A stretch of DNA of 64,000 bases from contig NC_058337.1 in NCBI RefSeq assembly GCF_905475395.1, forward strand, positions 135,615,960 to 135,679,959, in the 5' to 3' direction. This DNA is from Chrysoperla carnea (Eukaryota; Arthropoda; Insecta; Neuroptera; Chrysopidae). A program made the position numbers and the translations under genes. Of the stretch, positions 26,901 through 35,376 are shown one piece after another (the stretch's first letter is position 1; each line of letters opens with the position of its first letter). The notes under the pieces were generated by a model that searched no databases, had not been told where the DNA came from, and saw only the letters and a program-made list of their open reading frames with translations.

Positions 26901-28061
26901 ATAAGTTTCGGTTAAAATATACTAACTCACTCAACGTTAACACAAACTTCACAACTTTGCGAACTTCACATACTTTCATGTACATACTAAACTTTCAAGT
27001 TTAAAGCTTTTTTGCAGTATATATAAAATTCATCTGTCAAAATTCACTCACCATATTGGAAAGAAATACCTAACAACATTTTTCATATATCACATTATTC
27101 ACGAGGATTCATTAAATTTAATAAGTATGACTCCTGGCAAAATATCTGCTGGATTTGGCTACAAAACAAAGGCCAGTTCAAGAAACAGCATGGAATTGCT
27201 CTAAATTCCGTAAAATTATTCGCTGAATATTCCTTTGAAGGACTTATATGTCATAGTACCTACATGACTGACCAGAATATCACAAAATTTGTGAAAATAT
27301 TTGTATGTTTTTCTTTTTTTGATTGGCACAGTTTGGTTTTCTAATGCTCAAGATTAATTTTTCGAGTTTCACAGCTAAAAAATTATAAATTCTAAAATTT
27401 AAATTTGTATTATGCACAAAATGAATAGTTCCATACTTTTGAGAACAGAAACATTTTCGTACAACATCTACGTTAGTTTTTCGATATGAATATTCTAATA
27501 GAAAGACTATTCTATGGAATTTTAGACGAAACAGATAAACAAAAATCTGATCTAGAGTACCCTTGTAAAATGCGAATATCTCAAAAACGAATCATTTTTT
27601 TTTGCTTGAGTTATATTTAGAAATTCTGGCCCTAGTCATGAGCCCTTCAAGGTATGATATAGACAGTCTCTATAAGAACAAATTCTTGAGGAATGAACCA
27701 AAAATCAAATTTCTAACGTATCTGGTATTAATTTTGTAATTATTTCATTTTCAGCATGAATAATGATGAGTCCACTACAATGATGAAGAAACAACATCGA
27801 CGAATACCAACACCCACATCAAATGATTATTATCGTCAAAAACAATCCTACGATTCATCATTGACAACAACAGCAACAAACCCCACTTCACCTCCTTCAA
27901 CAAATTTATTACGTGTATTTAATCAAAAAAAATCATCAGCTGAATCTTGCGTCCCCAATCGAATATCTCGACCTGTTTCGCCTGCACATCCATCAGCGAT
28001 ACCAACGAGAAGATCACTGTCACATAGTCGTATTAAAATCACTACCACACAATATTTATAG
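2691..28061 (+). CDS. Serine-rich coiled-coil protein, CCSER-like (split gene, two alternative first exons)
   Basis: Coding exons: 1a 2,691-2,914 or 1b 19,723-19,802; 2 20,631-20,982; optional microexon 21,982-22,005; 3 22,728-23,012; 4 23,249-23,325; 5 27,755-28,061. All junctions have GT/AG ends and agree in phase. Without the microexon the products are 414 aa (1a) and 366 aa (1b). The middle is Ser/Arg-rich low complexity and ends in a leucine-rich helix (KTMLLKLKRVLQE). Exon 3 encodes a coiled coil (DLRRQVLFLQAQLEERE) followed by NAATQTDR. The Ser-rich stretch, short helix and coiled coil resemble animal CCSER/FAM190 proteins; this family call is from memory of its architecture and is tentative. 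The C-terminus is Ser/Pro/Arg-rich. The function is unknown; a cytoskeletal scaffold would be a guess. No signal peptide or membrane segment is visible. Confidence 0.75.
3107..3627. mobile_element. hAT-type MITE with 8-bp target duplication
   Basis: The 521-bp element starts CAGGGTTCGAGGATAT and ends with the inverse (ATATTTTCGAACCCTG). It is flanked by TTTTATAA (3,099-3,106) and TTTTAGAA (3,628-3,635), a 7/8 match and the size made by hAT transposases. The CAGGG terminus is also typical of hAT. Both subterminal regions carry repeated TATC/GATA palindromes of the form GATATATATC. No transposase is encoded. Confidence 0.75.
3700..3920. repeat. Degenerate tandem repeat, about 150-bp unit
   Basis: Two related units share the core TCGCTGAACATGAA followed by ATCGCG (near 3,730 and 3,882), each preceded by TTAC-CG and a run of T/G. 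It looks like a decayed tandem repeat and is non-coding. Confidence 0.5.
4150..4320 (+). repeat. Dispersed repeat family E, copy 1
   Basis: The segment from TTTTGCTAAAAGGAGATGG through ACATTTTTATG recurs in inverse orientation at about 6,400-6,580 and in direct orientation at about 14,335-14,470. The copies differ by substitutions and small indels. It is non-coding and I cannot assign it to a known superfamily. Confidence 0.6.
4691..5133 (+). mobile_element. Non-autonomous Helitron-like element
   Basis: It begins TCTCTATATATTATAAATGC directly after an A, and ends CACTCTAG directly before a T, the A|TC...CTAG|T arrangement of Helitrons. A GC-rich hairpin (ACCCAGC-GAA-GCGGGT, one bulge) lies about 12 bases before the CTAG end. 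There is no target duplication, as expected for rolling-circle insertion. The 443 bp encode no Rep/helicase. Confidence 0.6.
5401..5680 (+). repeat. Dispersed repeat family A, copy 1
   Basis: The unit containing AATGGAGAGTGTTCTTGGC, a CTATGTTTCAAG segment and GGGTTCCGTACCCG recurs inverted at about 44,280-44,530 and 58,690-58,980. A partial second unit (ATGGATAGTGTTCTTAG at 5,638) follows in tandem. It is non-coding; many insects have similar interspersed sequences. Confidence 0.6.
6380..6620 (-). repeat. Dispersed repeat family E, copy 2 (inverted)
   Basis: This is the reverse complement of the 4,150-4,320 repeat, including CATCTCCTTTTAGCAAAAC at its right side. The copy extends further right into sequence also related to 14,190-14,270. 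It is non-coding. Confidence 0.55.
7505..7760. repeat. Two-copy tandem repeat, about 137-bp unit
   Basis: The units at 7,509 and 7,647 share ACATAATAGAAG, CAGACATTAC-AAATCTGTGTTA and AGTAAAAATTGTTTCT, then a GATATGA segment and a diverged ATCGATTT-AAC end. No coding potential is seen. Confidence 0.6.
8195..8345. repeat. Two-copy tandem repeat, about 90-bp unit
   Basis: Two adjacent units share CCCT-GTTTTT-TCCAAAATTAAA, AAGGAAATT and GAACAAAAGTTT. They are non-coding intronic sequence. Confidence 0.5.
9669..10126. mobile_element. Inverted-repeat element containing a tRNA-like segment
   Basis: The left end reads CAATATGCGGTTGTCTCAAC and the right end its near-inverse (AGTTGAGACAACCCCATATC), making terminal inverted repeats of about 22 bp around 458 bp. 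The motif CGGTTGTGTCAA also recurs inside (9,910-9,930 and 10,050-10,070). A tRNA-like segment lies at 9,741-9,830. No transposase and no clear target duplication were found. Confidence 0.45.
9741..9831 (+). repeat. tRNA-like segment (SINE head or tRNA pseudogene)
   Basis: Pol III box A-like TAGCCCAGTTGG (9,750-9,761) and box B-like GGTTCAAGTCC (9,812-9,822) are 50 bases apart, as in a tRNA or tRNA-derived SINE. The stems do not close into a convincing acceptor arm, so I do not call a functional tRNA gene. Confidence 0.4.
10821..10905. repeat. Three-copy 29-30-bp tandem repeat
   Basis: GGTAGAATT starts at 10,821, 10,850 and 10,880, each followed by an A/T segment with CTATTAAGG. It is a simple minisatellite inside the large intron. 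Confidence 0.7.
13440..13960. repeat. Tandem repeat, about 200-bp unit, 2.5 copies
   Basis: GCAAGGATT-TAAC starts at 13,480, 13,678 and 13,880. Each unit carries CATTTGAATCTGTTCAG-like sequence, an ACACACATA segment and ACCGTTCTGTGGAACACTTT. An orphan copy of that last segment is at 14,511-14,532. Non-coding. Confidence 0.7.
14330..14480 (+). repeat. Dispersed repeat family E, copy 3
   Basis: This is a direct-orientation copy of the 4,150-4,320 repeat (TTTTGCTAAAAGGAGATAG through ACATTTTTATGCGTAATATGG). Confidence 0.55.
16420..16885 (+). mobile_element. Dispersed repeat family B, single copy
   Basis: It starts at GGTGTTCATAAAATCACC, continues through CCATTTCCGGTTGTC, GGTCCGTAGGACCCATC and AACCGTTAGAGATAGAAC and ends near TTTTCACTTGTTTTTT. 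It is the same family as the inverted pair at 51,978-52,530 and 54,026-54,576, but diverged and lacking the terminal ATATAC palindrome. The ORF at 16,220-16,441 is a by-product. Confidence 0.65.
17200..17540 (+). repeat. Dispersed repeat family C, copy 1
   Basis: The segment TCTCCAATTTCGATAAAACT, then AAGGTAATTTTGACCC, TACAAAAATCAGGTGCATTT and TTTGAGATACGGCCTAAA is shared with about 60,975-61,110. Non-coding. Confidence 0.55.
18840..18990. repeat. Local inverted repeats in a GC-richer block
   Basis: GAGGGTGACAAA (18,846-18,857) is exactly inverse to TTTGTCACCCTC at 18,960-18,971 and again at 18,978-18,989. The surrounding 18,400-19,050 is less AT-rich than the rest of the intron, suggesting an inserted element, but I could not define its ends or a protein. 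Confidence 0.4.
19723..19802 (+). CDS. Exon 1b: alternative short N-terminus
   Basis: ATG at 19,723 (A at -3) opens 26 codons (MTTKSPRRIKTDLH... SPTFSRS) rich in Lys/Arg/Ser, and ends at AG|GTATAG (19,803), phase 2, just like exon 1a. Joined to exon 2 it reads S-L-S-T-T-A-S. There is no AG acceptor in the ~60 bases before the ATG and the upstream frame has stops, so it is better read as a separate first exon with its own promoter than as an internal exon. Confidence 0.6.
20631..20982 (+). CDS. Exon 2: Ser/Arg/Gly-rich region plus leucine-rich helix
   Basis: The acceptor TTATTTACAG ends at 20,630 and the donor GAG|GTAAAA is at 20,983; entry phase 2, exit phase 0. It encodes 117 codons with SRSGSR, a Gly run, SHSPLRLSRRY, TSSPTSGG and a C-terminal amphipathic helix (MQDIVGMKTMLLKLKRVLQE). 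The frame is open throughout on the plus strand and uses CGT/CAA/TCA codons unlike the intron sequence. Confidence 0.85.
21982..22005 (+). CDS. Candidate 24-nt microexon (PNEDLLMR)
   Basis: A 24-base open segment lies between an AG (GAGCGCAG ending at 21,981) and a consensus donor GTAAGT (22,006-22,011). It fits phase 0 on both sides, between exon 2 (phase 0 exit) and exon 3 (phase 0 entry), and would insert PNEDLLMR after LKRVLQE. A pyrimidine-rich tract is present at about 21,895-21,912 but not immediately next to the AG. It is probably used as a cassette; RNA data are needed to be certain. Confidence 0.5.
22067..22179. repeat. Inverted repeat flanking a 70-base loop
   Basis: GATACGACTAAATACCC-like sequence (22,067) is inverse to GGGATATTTAGTCGTATC (22,162-22,179), about 16 of 18 paired. 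It lies 60 bases downstream of the candidate microexon. It may be a small MITE or a hairpin in the pre-mRNA. Confidence 0.5.
22728..23012 (+). CDS. Exon 3: coiled-coil exon
   Basis: The acceptor TTTCTAG ends at 22,727 and the donor AGA|GTAATT is at 23,013; phase 0 in and out, 95 codons. It begins SETLNPFESPLKNG, then has a heptad-patterned helix (ADLRRQVLFLQAQLEERERT, VQQLRQQV) and ends CNAATQTDR. This is the most conserved-looking part of the protein. Confidence 0.85.
23249..23325 (+). CDS. Exon 4 of the serine-rich coiled-coil gene
   Basis: The acceptor ATTTTCAG ends at 23,248 and the donor CAG|GTAAAT is at 23,326; entry phase 0, exit phase 2. It encodes IRPMSAGPSLLQGFPTDAAK and GGPLV plus two bases of the next codon. 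Junctions keep the frame into exon 5. Confidence 0.75.
25462..25742. mobile_element. MITE with CATGGAGAC termini and 8-bp flanking duplication
   Basis: The ends are CATGGAGACTAGACAAGGAG and its near-inverse (CTCCTTGTGTAGTCTCCATG). Flanks are ACTTAAAT (25,454-25,461) and ACTTAAAC (25,743-25,750), a 7/8 match, consistent with a hAT-like non-autonomous element. The 106-codon ORF at 25,463-25,783 falls almost entirely inside it and is not considered a gene. Confidence 0.7.
26508..26766. mobile_element. MITE-like inverted-repeat element
   Basis: GGTGGAAATTATTTCCTCG at the left is inverse to CGGAAAAATAATTCCACC at the right, and the inner sequence (CTTGAAAG / TTTCAAGA and AAACTCT) continues the pairing imperfectly. 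The element is about 259 bp in the last intron of the coiled-coil gene. No target duplication is clear. Confidence 0.55.
27755..28061 (+). CDS. Exon 5: terminal exon with stop
   Basis: The acceptor TTTTCAG ends at 27,754. Entry phase 2 gives AGC (Ser) then MNNDEST. 102 codons of Thr/Ser/Pro/Arg-rich, low-complexity sequence (RRIPTPTSNDYYRQKQSYDS; RISRPVSPAHPSAIPTRRSL) end at TAG 28,059-28,061. SP and RRSLSHS motifs suggest phosphorylation sites, by inference only. Confidence 0.8.
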
Positions 28062-28383
28062 TTTGATTTGGTTGTTTTTTCTTGATGTTGTCATTCCATT
28101 TGAGTTCAAAACGTACTAGGAACAAAAAAATAATTTGGCTAAAGTCACGGCGTTTGATAAATATTGCTCGGAGTAAGTTTCATTTGTTATGTTAGAAGCA
28201 AAGGAAATGTTTCTTAGTTTCATTTCCGATACGCGTTATTATATTGCTTACTGCCTGTGAAATTTGTCGAACATTTCGACTTTAGCTCTTAGGCTTTTCA
28301 AACACAACAATTATTATTATCTGTGATCTAATTAAAAGACTATATTTAAAATAATATGTGGTCTTCTCAGCGGTTTATATACA

Positions 28384-28389
28384 AATAAA
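28384..28389 (+). promoter_or_regulatory. Candidate polyadenylation signal (AATAAA)
   Basis: AATAAA lies 323 bases after the stop codon of the coiled-coil gene and is followed by an A-rich run. AATAAA is frequent in AT-rich DNA, so this is only the first plausible site. Confidence 0.35.
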
Positions 28390-28603
28390 AAAAAACTTAA
28401 TTTATTCCTAAAATTTGATAAATGAATGATTTTTCTTTATTAAAGTACTTAGTTTCAAGGTTAGTCCTTCTAAATCCAATCGCTAGTAAATCATCTATGA
28501 TCTTGATGATTAGGGATAATAGAAATAAGTGTCTCGGAGACTTCACGTATCTAATTGGTTTTTAAAACAGATATTGAAAATTTATTATGTCAATGTGAGA
28601 AAA

Positions 28604-29225
28604 CCTCTGAGAAAACTTAATTCTCATTGAAGCTGGCTGTCTATTATAATTCATTTTTGGTCTTTTAAGCCGGATTAATTATAGAAGTTTTCAATAATTA
28701 CATGTACCCCTTTCTAGCTGACACCCTTTTCAATCATTAAAATAAATAATCCAATATTTTGACTTTTTTTAATCGGTTGTTGATGGTATTGTAATTGTCC
28801 AGAAGTTATATAAGTAGCCGAAACCAGGTGTTTAAAAACAATAGTTTATCCGAAAGCTATCAATTATACTTTACCACCATTATTGAGAAATCAAATACTT
28901 TTTGATATAACCTCAAAATGTTTTTGGTGTAAAATCATAGACATATAAGGATGTACACATAGACTTATATGTGTAAAAAATCATTCTGAGAGAACCATAG
29001 AGCTATTATAAGAAAAGAGTGCGCAAGTGCCTATAAATGAGAATATCCGCAGATAAGAGAGAAAACGCTGCCTAATATACACACCTGAGAAAACTTAATT
29101 CTCATTGAAGCTGGCTGTCTATTATAATTCGTTTTTATGCCTTCAAGCCGGATTACTTATAGAAGCTTTCAGTAATTATGTGTGACGCTTTCTGATTGAT
29201 ACCTTTTTCAATCATTAAAATAAAT
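28604..29225. repeat. Direct repeat pair, about 140-bp unit
   Basis: The block GAGAAAACTTAATTCTCATT, GAAGCTGGCTGTCTATTATA ... CAATCATTAAAATAAAT occurs at 28,604-28,747 and again at 29,088-29,225 with about 90% match by eye. The spacer (about 340 bases) is unrelated. The second copy abuts the MITE at 29,251. Confidence 0.7.
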
Positions 29226-29250
29226 CGCCATAGAGTAAATGATAAGATCA

Positions 29251-29564
29251 CGAACCTATATAACAGGGACGTGAAACTCGAGTGGAGAGAGTAGCAGGAA
29301 AAAGAGCGCCTATGTGGGCAAGGTCTAATCATAGGTCGTTGCGTACTTTTACTGCGCGTCAGTCTTTTGTTTTCAATTTTTGTCTTTTGTTTTCAATCAA
29401 TTGAAAACAAGTCAGGCTCTCTCGTTCGAGAGAAAGGCAGCCTGATGCGCAGTACAAAGACTCAACGACTTATGAGTAGACCCCGCTCAGATAGAACACG
29501 TAAATTCAGCCACGGGTGCTTATAGCTCGGAATAGGAGTTTCACGTCCTTGTTATATGGGTTCG
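29251..29564. mobile_element. MITE with long imperfect inverted repeats
   Basis: The left end CGAACCTATATAACAGGGAC continues GTGAAACTC, and the right end is the inverse with three mismatches. Deeper pairing (CATAGGTCGTTG / CAACGACTTATG, and TACTGCGC / GCGCAGTA) shows that most of the 314 bp folds back. A central (TTTTGTTTTCAAT)2 and GTTTTCAATCAATTGAAAAC palindrome forms the loop. No protein is encoded. Confidence 0.7.
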
Positions 29565-30339
29565 TAGAGACGATAGTTTAGCAGAGAGAACATAATTTTG
29601 GAATCCAATTTATAAACTATGAACGGGCTCGTTATTTGAAAAAGTTCGTTATAAATATTAAAATAAAATGAATTTTCATAAGATTCATTTGCATGGTTTC
29701 CAAAACACAATCTCTTCTACAAACAAAATGACCGAAATAACTGTGTTTTCCAAAACATAAAAGTCTCAAATAAAATCGAAAATTTTCAATCCTTGAAATT
29801 GAGTACTTGTTTATTACGTGCATTATTAGACCAGAGAAATAGCCAATCGTATATGAGTTTTTTTTTTTTTTAATATTATATGTTTTTTAATTTTTTGTTT
29901 TGTGGTTGTAATATTTTAAATAAAAATGTGATATTTTTGATAGAAATATTTTATAATTTGATATAATATTTAAAAATCATTCATTTATTATTGATTATAT
30001 TTTAAAATAAAAAAAAAATACAAAACTATATTATTATTATATTTATTAAAAAAACAAATTAATCTTGCTTCTATAAAACTATGAAAGAGACTAGACAAAA
30101 TATAAAAAAAATTTTAAATAAAAAAAAAACATTGATTTAGTGTTTTTTAAGATAAAAATATAATTATATATATAATACATATAAAAAATATTGTCCTATC
30201 TATATTTTTAATCGTAAAAATACTCGTAAATTAAAACAAAAAAAAATCATTAATATAGAGATGATTCAAAAATCACGATACATTTTATGCTTAACTTTTA
30301 ATATATGATCGTAATGGCCTTCAAAGTAAGTTCTTCAAA

Positions 30340-30912
30340 AGATCTCGCACAAATTAGATGTAATCTGCATTTCGGTTAAACTTTTTCAAATTTTGGGAAA
30401 TGATAGTTTAAGTCATTCTGAATAAAAGTTCCCATGGTCACAAGTCATGAAAATGACAGGATTTCAAGTTATCGCTAAATTAAAGTTGGAAAATGTTCTC
30501 ATTTGTATAAAAAAATTATTGTAATTTAATTGTCAAAACTCATTTAAGAATACATGTAGCTGAAAATATTGATCTTAACGCTGGAATTTATATTATTGAT
30601 CCACTGAACATTTAACACTGCTTCTTCTTCGAATTTCGTAACATATTCTTAAAAAAAAAAAAACAAGAATTAAAAAACACACGTATGCATGTGTAGTTAT
30701 ACATATCTGTATATGTATTTGCCTATACACTCATAGGCATATATTATACAAATGAGTACATTCTCCAACTTTAATTAAGCTTTAACATGAAATCCTGTCA
30801 TTTTCATGAATTGACTATGGAAACTTTTCTTTAGAATGACTTAAACTATTATTTGCCAAAATTCGAAAAAGGTTGACCGAAATGTAGATTACATCTAATT
30901 TGTGTGAGGTCA
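30340..30912. mobile_element. Fold-back element with ~165-bp inverted arms
   Basis: The left arm (30,340-30,515; ...CAAATTAGATGTAATCTGC...) is the inverse of the right arm (30,745-30,912; ...GTAGATTACATCTAATTTG) with about 85-90% pairing by eye. The ~225-base centre holds short A and TATA/CATA repeats. It looks like a MITE or fold-back transposon. No ORF of note. Confidence 0.65.
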
Positions 30913-32759
30913 TTTGTCTTAAATTTCTGTGTCTTAGAAATACTTAAATTAAAATCATTCGGTGAATTTTAATATTTCTAAACATCTTGTCACCTACTCC
31001 ACCACAATTCCGTCACTATAAAACTGAAAAGTTCCAAGATAAAAAAAAATCGAGCGTTAAAAGTATAGCGATATTTGAATCATTTCCATAATGCATAAAT
31101 TCATCATGCATCAATTGAAAAAATTTCGTAAAGATATTATGAGATGGAGGTTTCAAAAATAAAATCACAAAATAAATAACTACTGTCTTATTACATCCTC
31201 TCCTAAACATTTTAACATCGATACTATTACATTCAAAACTCACGTTTATGAGACTGGTTGTGGAAGCGGTGCCAGAGAGTTTACATTCCACGTGTAAACA
31301 CCTCTATTTCTATTATCTTTATGGGATAAAAATTTTAAGAGCATTCACATATAAGTTCGTTATATGTCGTAAATCATCGTATTGTATGTCACTAATGTTA
31401 AATTTAACTAAATTTAGAATTGAATTTGTTAAAAAATAGTCAACTTAATATAGATCAGTTAACCATCCTTGATTTTCGAGTTCTTCTAAAAGAAGTTTCG
31501 GCCATCGCTACTAACATCATCGCAATTGACTTAAGAAGAATCAACTTATATTGAGATTCAATTATTGGAAATTTGTTTAAGGTGAAACTAAAAATCTCGT
31601 TTCTCTGAGACGCTTCAAAGTTATTTTGCTTCTGTATGCACCTGAGAATTTTGAACGATATGGGTAAACAATTTGAACAAAATCGTTCAAGGACACGTAA
31701 GAACTTTTTCTTAAATCAAGGCAGCATTCTAGACCCTACTTTGTTATGAATTATATCTGGTGAAACAAATAATTTTTTTGTGAACGATTCTGCCATTATT
31801 TCCATTCAGATGTGGATCTTTAATGGATCCGAAGGACCAAGATGGCCGTTGTGGACTCAAATCGAAAATCAATATATGTGAATGCAATATTCTAAAATCA
31901 ATATGTAATATATATTTAAAACTCTAAACAATGTAATACAATCATTCCTCGTAACAAAAAAATTTATGCTAATAACTATTTATCTCTCACAACGCCCAAC
32001 ACACTCTAACAAGCTTCAATTCAAAGTACTTCTGTCAAAACTATGTACTTTTATGTTTTTGAATTAATTTTTTGTAATTTTTTATGGGGATGCAATAATC
32101 GTAGCAAATTTTTTAATTTTTTTTTTAAAAACAGTTTAACATTTAATTTGTATATAATTGAATATACGCCATGATCTCATAATTCCATTTTAATTTTGTC
32201 ATTTTTTTTATTATTCAAGATTTTGAATGGTTGTGTACTTATGGATTTATGATTTAGGTTGTTTTTTAGAAGGCATTTTTTGGTGGTAGCAGAAAGCCAG
32301 AAACCGCTTTAGCGATTTTAATCGTGTGTTTTTTGCAAGTGATGCTTTGCTTTCTTTTTATGCGTTCCAATAAAAGTTGAATATTCATATATTCAGTGCA
32401 TTAATTGATGTGTGGCGTTAAAGTGGATTGCATTTACAGTTTCCTACTCTAAAATAGTTTAATTTCCGTTTTTCACCAAATATAAACAAAGCGATGAATT
32501 AAAGTTTAAAATCGACCCGATTGAATTGTTCAATCGCTCTGGCATGAAGTTGATTCCTTTGTCAAATCCTGAACTAGTTTTTCAATTGTTAAAAGATCAT
32601 TCCATTCGATCCAAAGAGCAAAAGGTCAAGAGAACTAAATTTTTTTACTCGAGTAGAAAAAAAAACGAGTATTTATTACTCGTCATTCATCGGAAACTTT
32701 TTTAAATTTCGATATTTTTGATCAATGCAACTTGCCTATCTTATTACATCTTACTAGTA

Positions 32760-33107
32760 CAGTAAAACCTCGATAACTCGAATATCAAGGGAAATGCAAA
32801 CAAGTAGTTATAGTTACAGAGGATTTAATTACTAAAATTTCTACTTAGAAAGGTACGGTTTTATTTCACAAATAAGACGTCATTATATTTTTACTAACTA
32901 CAACTTACGGACCTACGGAGTTTGCTTATTGAAATTTGAGTTACAGAGTATAAATGTGTACTATGAATACCTAGCAGGGAAATAACTTTTTGTTCGTGTG
33001 ACAAAGTCTAAATAATTCGAGATACGCGTATTTAAGGGTTCAGCAAAAGGGAACGGCATTTTTTTTCGACTTACTGAGCATTACGACTTAACGAGGTTGT
33101 AGTAATG
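32760..33107. mobile_element. pogo/Tigger-like MITE, diverged
   Basis: The ends CAGTAAAACCTCGATAACTC and the inverse of CATTACTACAACCTCGTTAA are flanked by TA on both sides (32,758-32,759 and 33,108-33,109). The CAGTA-AACCTCG terminus and TA duplication are characteristic of pogo/Tigger elements of the Tc1/mariner group. 348 bp, non-autonomous. Confidence 0.6.
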
Positions 33108-33728
33108 TAGGTTTATCAACTCAACATCACTTTCTTTATATCGGTCAAACATTAACAAAAATTATTTTCCTTATTTTGTTGATTCGCTTCGCGTAGTAAG
33201 ATTGCCTCTACCGCGGAACCAAACAAATTTCCACCAAAAAATGTCTTTAAGGTCCTTTTACCCTATAATTTATGTTCCTTTGTAAATTGTAAAACATATA
33301 TATTTTATGTTTAAAAAAACAGTATTACTACGTATCTGTATGAAATATTATAAACAAACAAAAAAATGTACATCATCCAATTCATTATCAAATCATTTAG
33401 TATAGGAGCTCGCAACGTTTTCGAGAGAGAATTTTATTATTGCTGATTTTATGATATGTTGTTCTTCTTGCTCTTTAAGATAGAGCTTGGGCCATCTGGC
33501 TGGCGGTAGTGGTTGCGTTTAGTACTGCGCAGCCTAAAGGTACAGGTAATAATCCTAAAATGTACAGGTAATAATTCTTTTAAAAGTGTTTTAGTATGTC
33601 TGTAATTTTAATATTATGTTATTTAAGTATACAAAAACCTAAAATTAATTAGCCAGACGTTAATTCGGTTACTAAACCTTGAATAAAAGCGAAAAAGTTG
33701 AAGAATATTGCAATGCCAATGACATTAG

Positions 33729-33730
<2 letters not shown>

Positions 33731-33804
<74 letters not shown>
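33731..33804. repeat. (AT)n microsatellite
   Basis: A nearly uninterrupted TA dinucleotide run, likely polymorphic and hard to assemble. The ORF 33,679-33,915 with alternating Ile-Tyr is a translation of this repeat and not a gene. Confidence 0.9.
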
Positions 33805-33814
<10 letters not shown>

Positions 33815-34149
33815 TCTTTATTGATATACAAAAAGCAAATCAATTATTACAAAATTACAGCTTGTGTTACAGAATAGTGCAAAATTATAAAATATGTATT
33901 TACGTAAAAATTTAAAAAACAAATTAAGTAGAATAACATAAATTCTTTACAATTTACTAGTTAAAAGTCAGAATGGCTCATATATACGTTTTCATGTTTT
34001 AATGTGTGTAAAACAACAAACTTGGTCATCAAAACAACAAACTTATCCTCTTCGATAGTATGAAATTTGTATAAGTCGTCACTACTCCCATAGCATGTTT
34101 CGGTCGACTGAATCGAGAGCTTTTTTTTGAGTCAATAAAACAACATTAG

Positions 34150-34156
<7 letters not shown>

Positions 34157-34225
<69 letters not shown>
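34157..34225. repeat. (AT)n microsatellite, second copy
   Basis: A second TA dinucleotide run preceded by the same ACATTAGTATTTTATATATA lead-in as the first. Ends into an unrelated ATCAAGCGGCAATTC sequence. Confidence 0.9.
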
Positions 34226-34227
<2 letters not shown>

Positions 34228-35050
34228 AGCGGCAATTCGGATGCAGCAGCAGTCAGCAATTTGTTTTCTTAAGTAATATTTTTTTTTTAATTTTAGGTTT
34301 TTGTATACTTAAATAACGTAATATTAAAATTACAGACATACTAAAACACTTTTAAAAGGATTATTACCTGTACATTTTAGGATTATTACCTGTACATTTC
34401 CAAACGCAACCACCACCGCCAGCCAGATGGTCCAAACTCTAACTGAAAGAGCATGAAGAACAACATATCATAAAATCAGCAATAATAAAATTCTTGTTCT
34501 GCTGACGGTTGCGAGCTCCTGTACCAATCTTAGGTGTTTTAATAACTTCTCTAAAAAAAAAAAAAAAAACTATCATTAAAACATTAAAAAAAACAAAAAA
34601 ACAATGTTAATTTGTATTTATGAAAAAAAAAAACTAAAACTAAATGAATATTGTAAATTGGGCTTCGTTCTCTTTATATAGTTGTAGCTGAATAGTGAAA
34701 AATTTCATTAGATTCATATACTACTTGTATTTAAATGAAAAAAGAAAATGAGAAAATAAATACAATCTTTTACAATGTGATTTTTTATTTCTTTTATACT
34801 CAAACATTTTAACTTAAGTGGCGAGCAAAATCAATCTTGGTATTAAATCTAAGCAGTGTTGGATTTGATGAAGATGGCGCCATATTGTCAAGGCTTCGCA
34901 AGACGCCTTTTTTTGTAACGAAATATAAATATATATACAGGGTGTACCATTTTAATCTATTATGATTAATTGCTTATTTTGTAGATAACCAATAAAAAAA
35001 TAACTTGCATAACAAAACCAAACAAAAGTTGAATGAGTTTGATGGATTTA

Positions 35051-35376
35051 TTATTCATCGTATTCGTCGTCGTTGTCTAAGTTCTGTGGCTTCGGTTTCA
35101 GGCGAATAATGCTATTATCATTTCCAGTAGTAGTTTCCAGATTGATATCTGGTTGCCCAGGAATTGTGCTACCAAGATCAGAAGATCCATTACTTATTTC
35201 GTTCCCAGATACATGCTGATTAGTCTCATCAGGACCTCCTCCACTGATATTAACAGTACCCATCTTCTCTATATCTTTAACATTATTAGTCTGGCCATCT
35301 TTATCTTTAACTTTATCTTCTTTTTCTTCCGTATCTTTCTCCTCTTTACCTTTTGACGGCTCAGTCACTTTCCACA
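35051..35376 (-). CDS. Exon 5 (terminal) of the K/E-rich secreted protein
   Basis: The acceptor TTGTTGCAG precedes TGTGGAAAGTGACTGAG. Entry phase 1 gives VWKVTEPSKGKEEKDTEEKE, then a unique tail with GGGPDETNQHVSGNE and PQNLDNDDEYDE before TAA at 35,051-35,053. AATAAA overlaps the end of the stop region (AATAATAAATCC). Confidence 0.65.

Larger units (their letters stand above)
33399..34523. repeat. Large inverted repeat (arms ~240 bp) enclosing two (AT)n tracts
   Basis: The left arm 33,399-33,648 runs from AGGAGCTCGCAAC through the ACAGGTAATAAT repeats to CAAAAACCTAAAATTAA; the right arm 34,289-34,523 is its inverse with small indels. Inside, two copies of ACATTAGTATTTTATATATAT lead into (AT)n runs of about 75 bases (33,731-33,804) and 65 bases (34,157-34,225). 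This may be a fold-back transposon; no transposase or target duplication is clear. Confidence 0.7.

Noticed and set aside
33679-33915. ORF with a long Ile-Tyr repeat
   Set aside because: It is only the translation of an (AT)n microsatellite.
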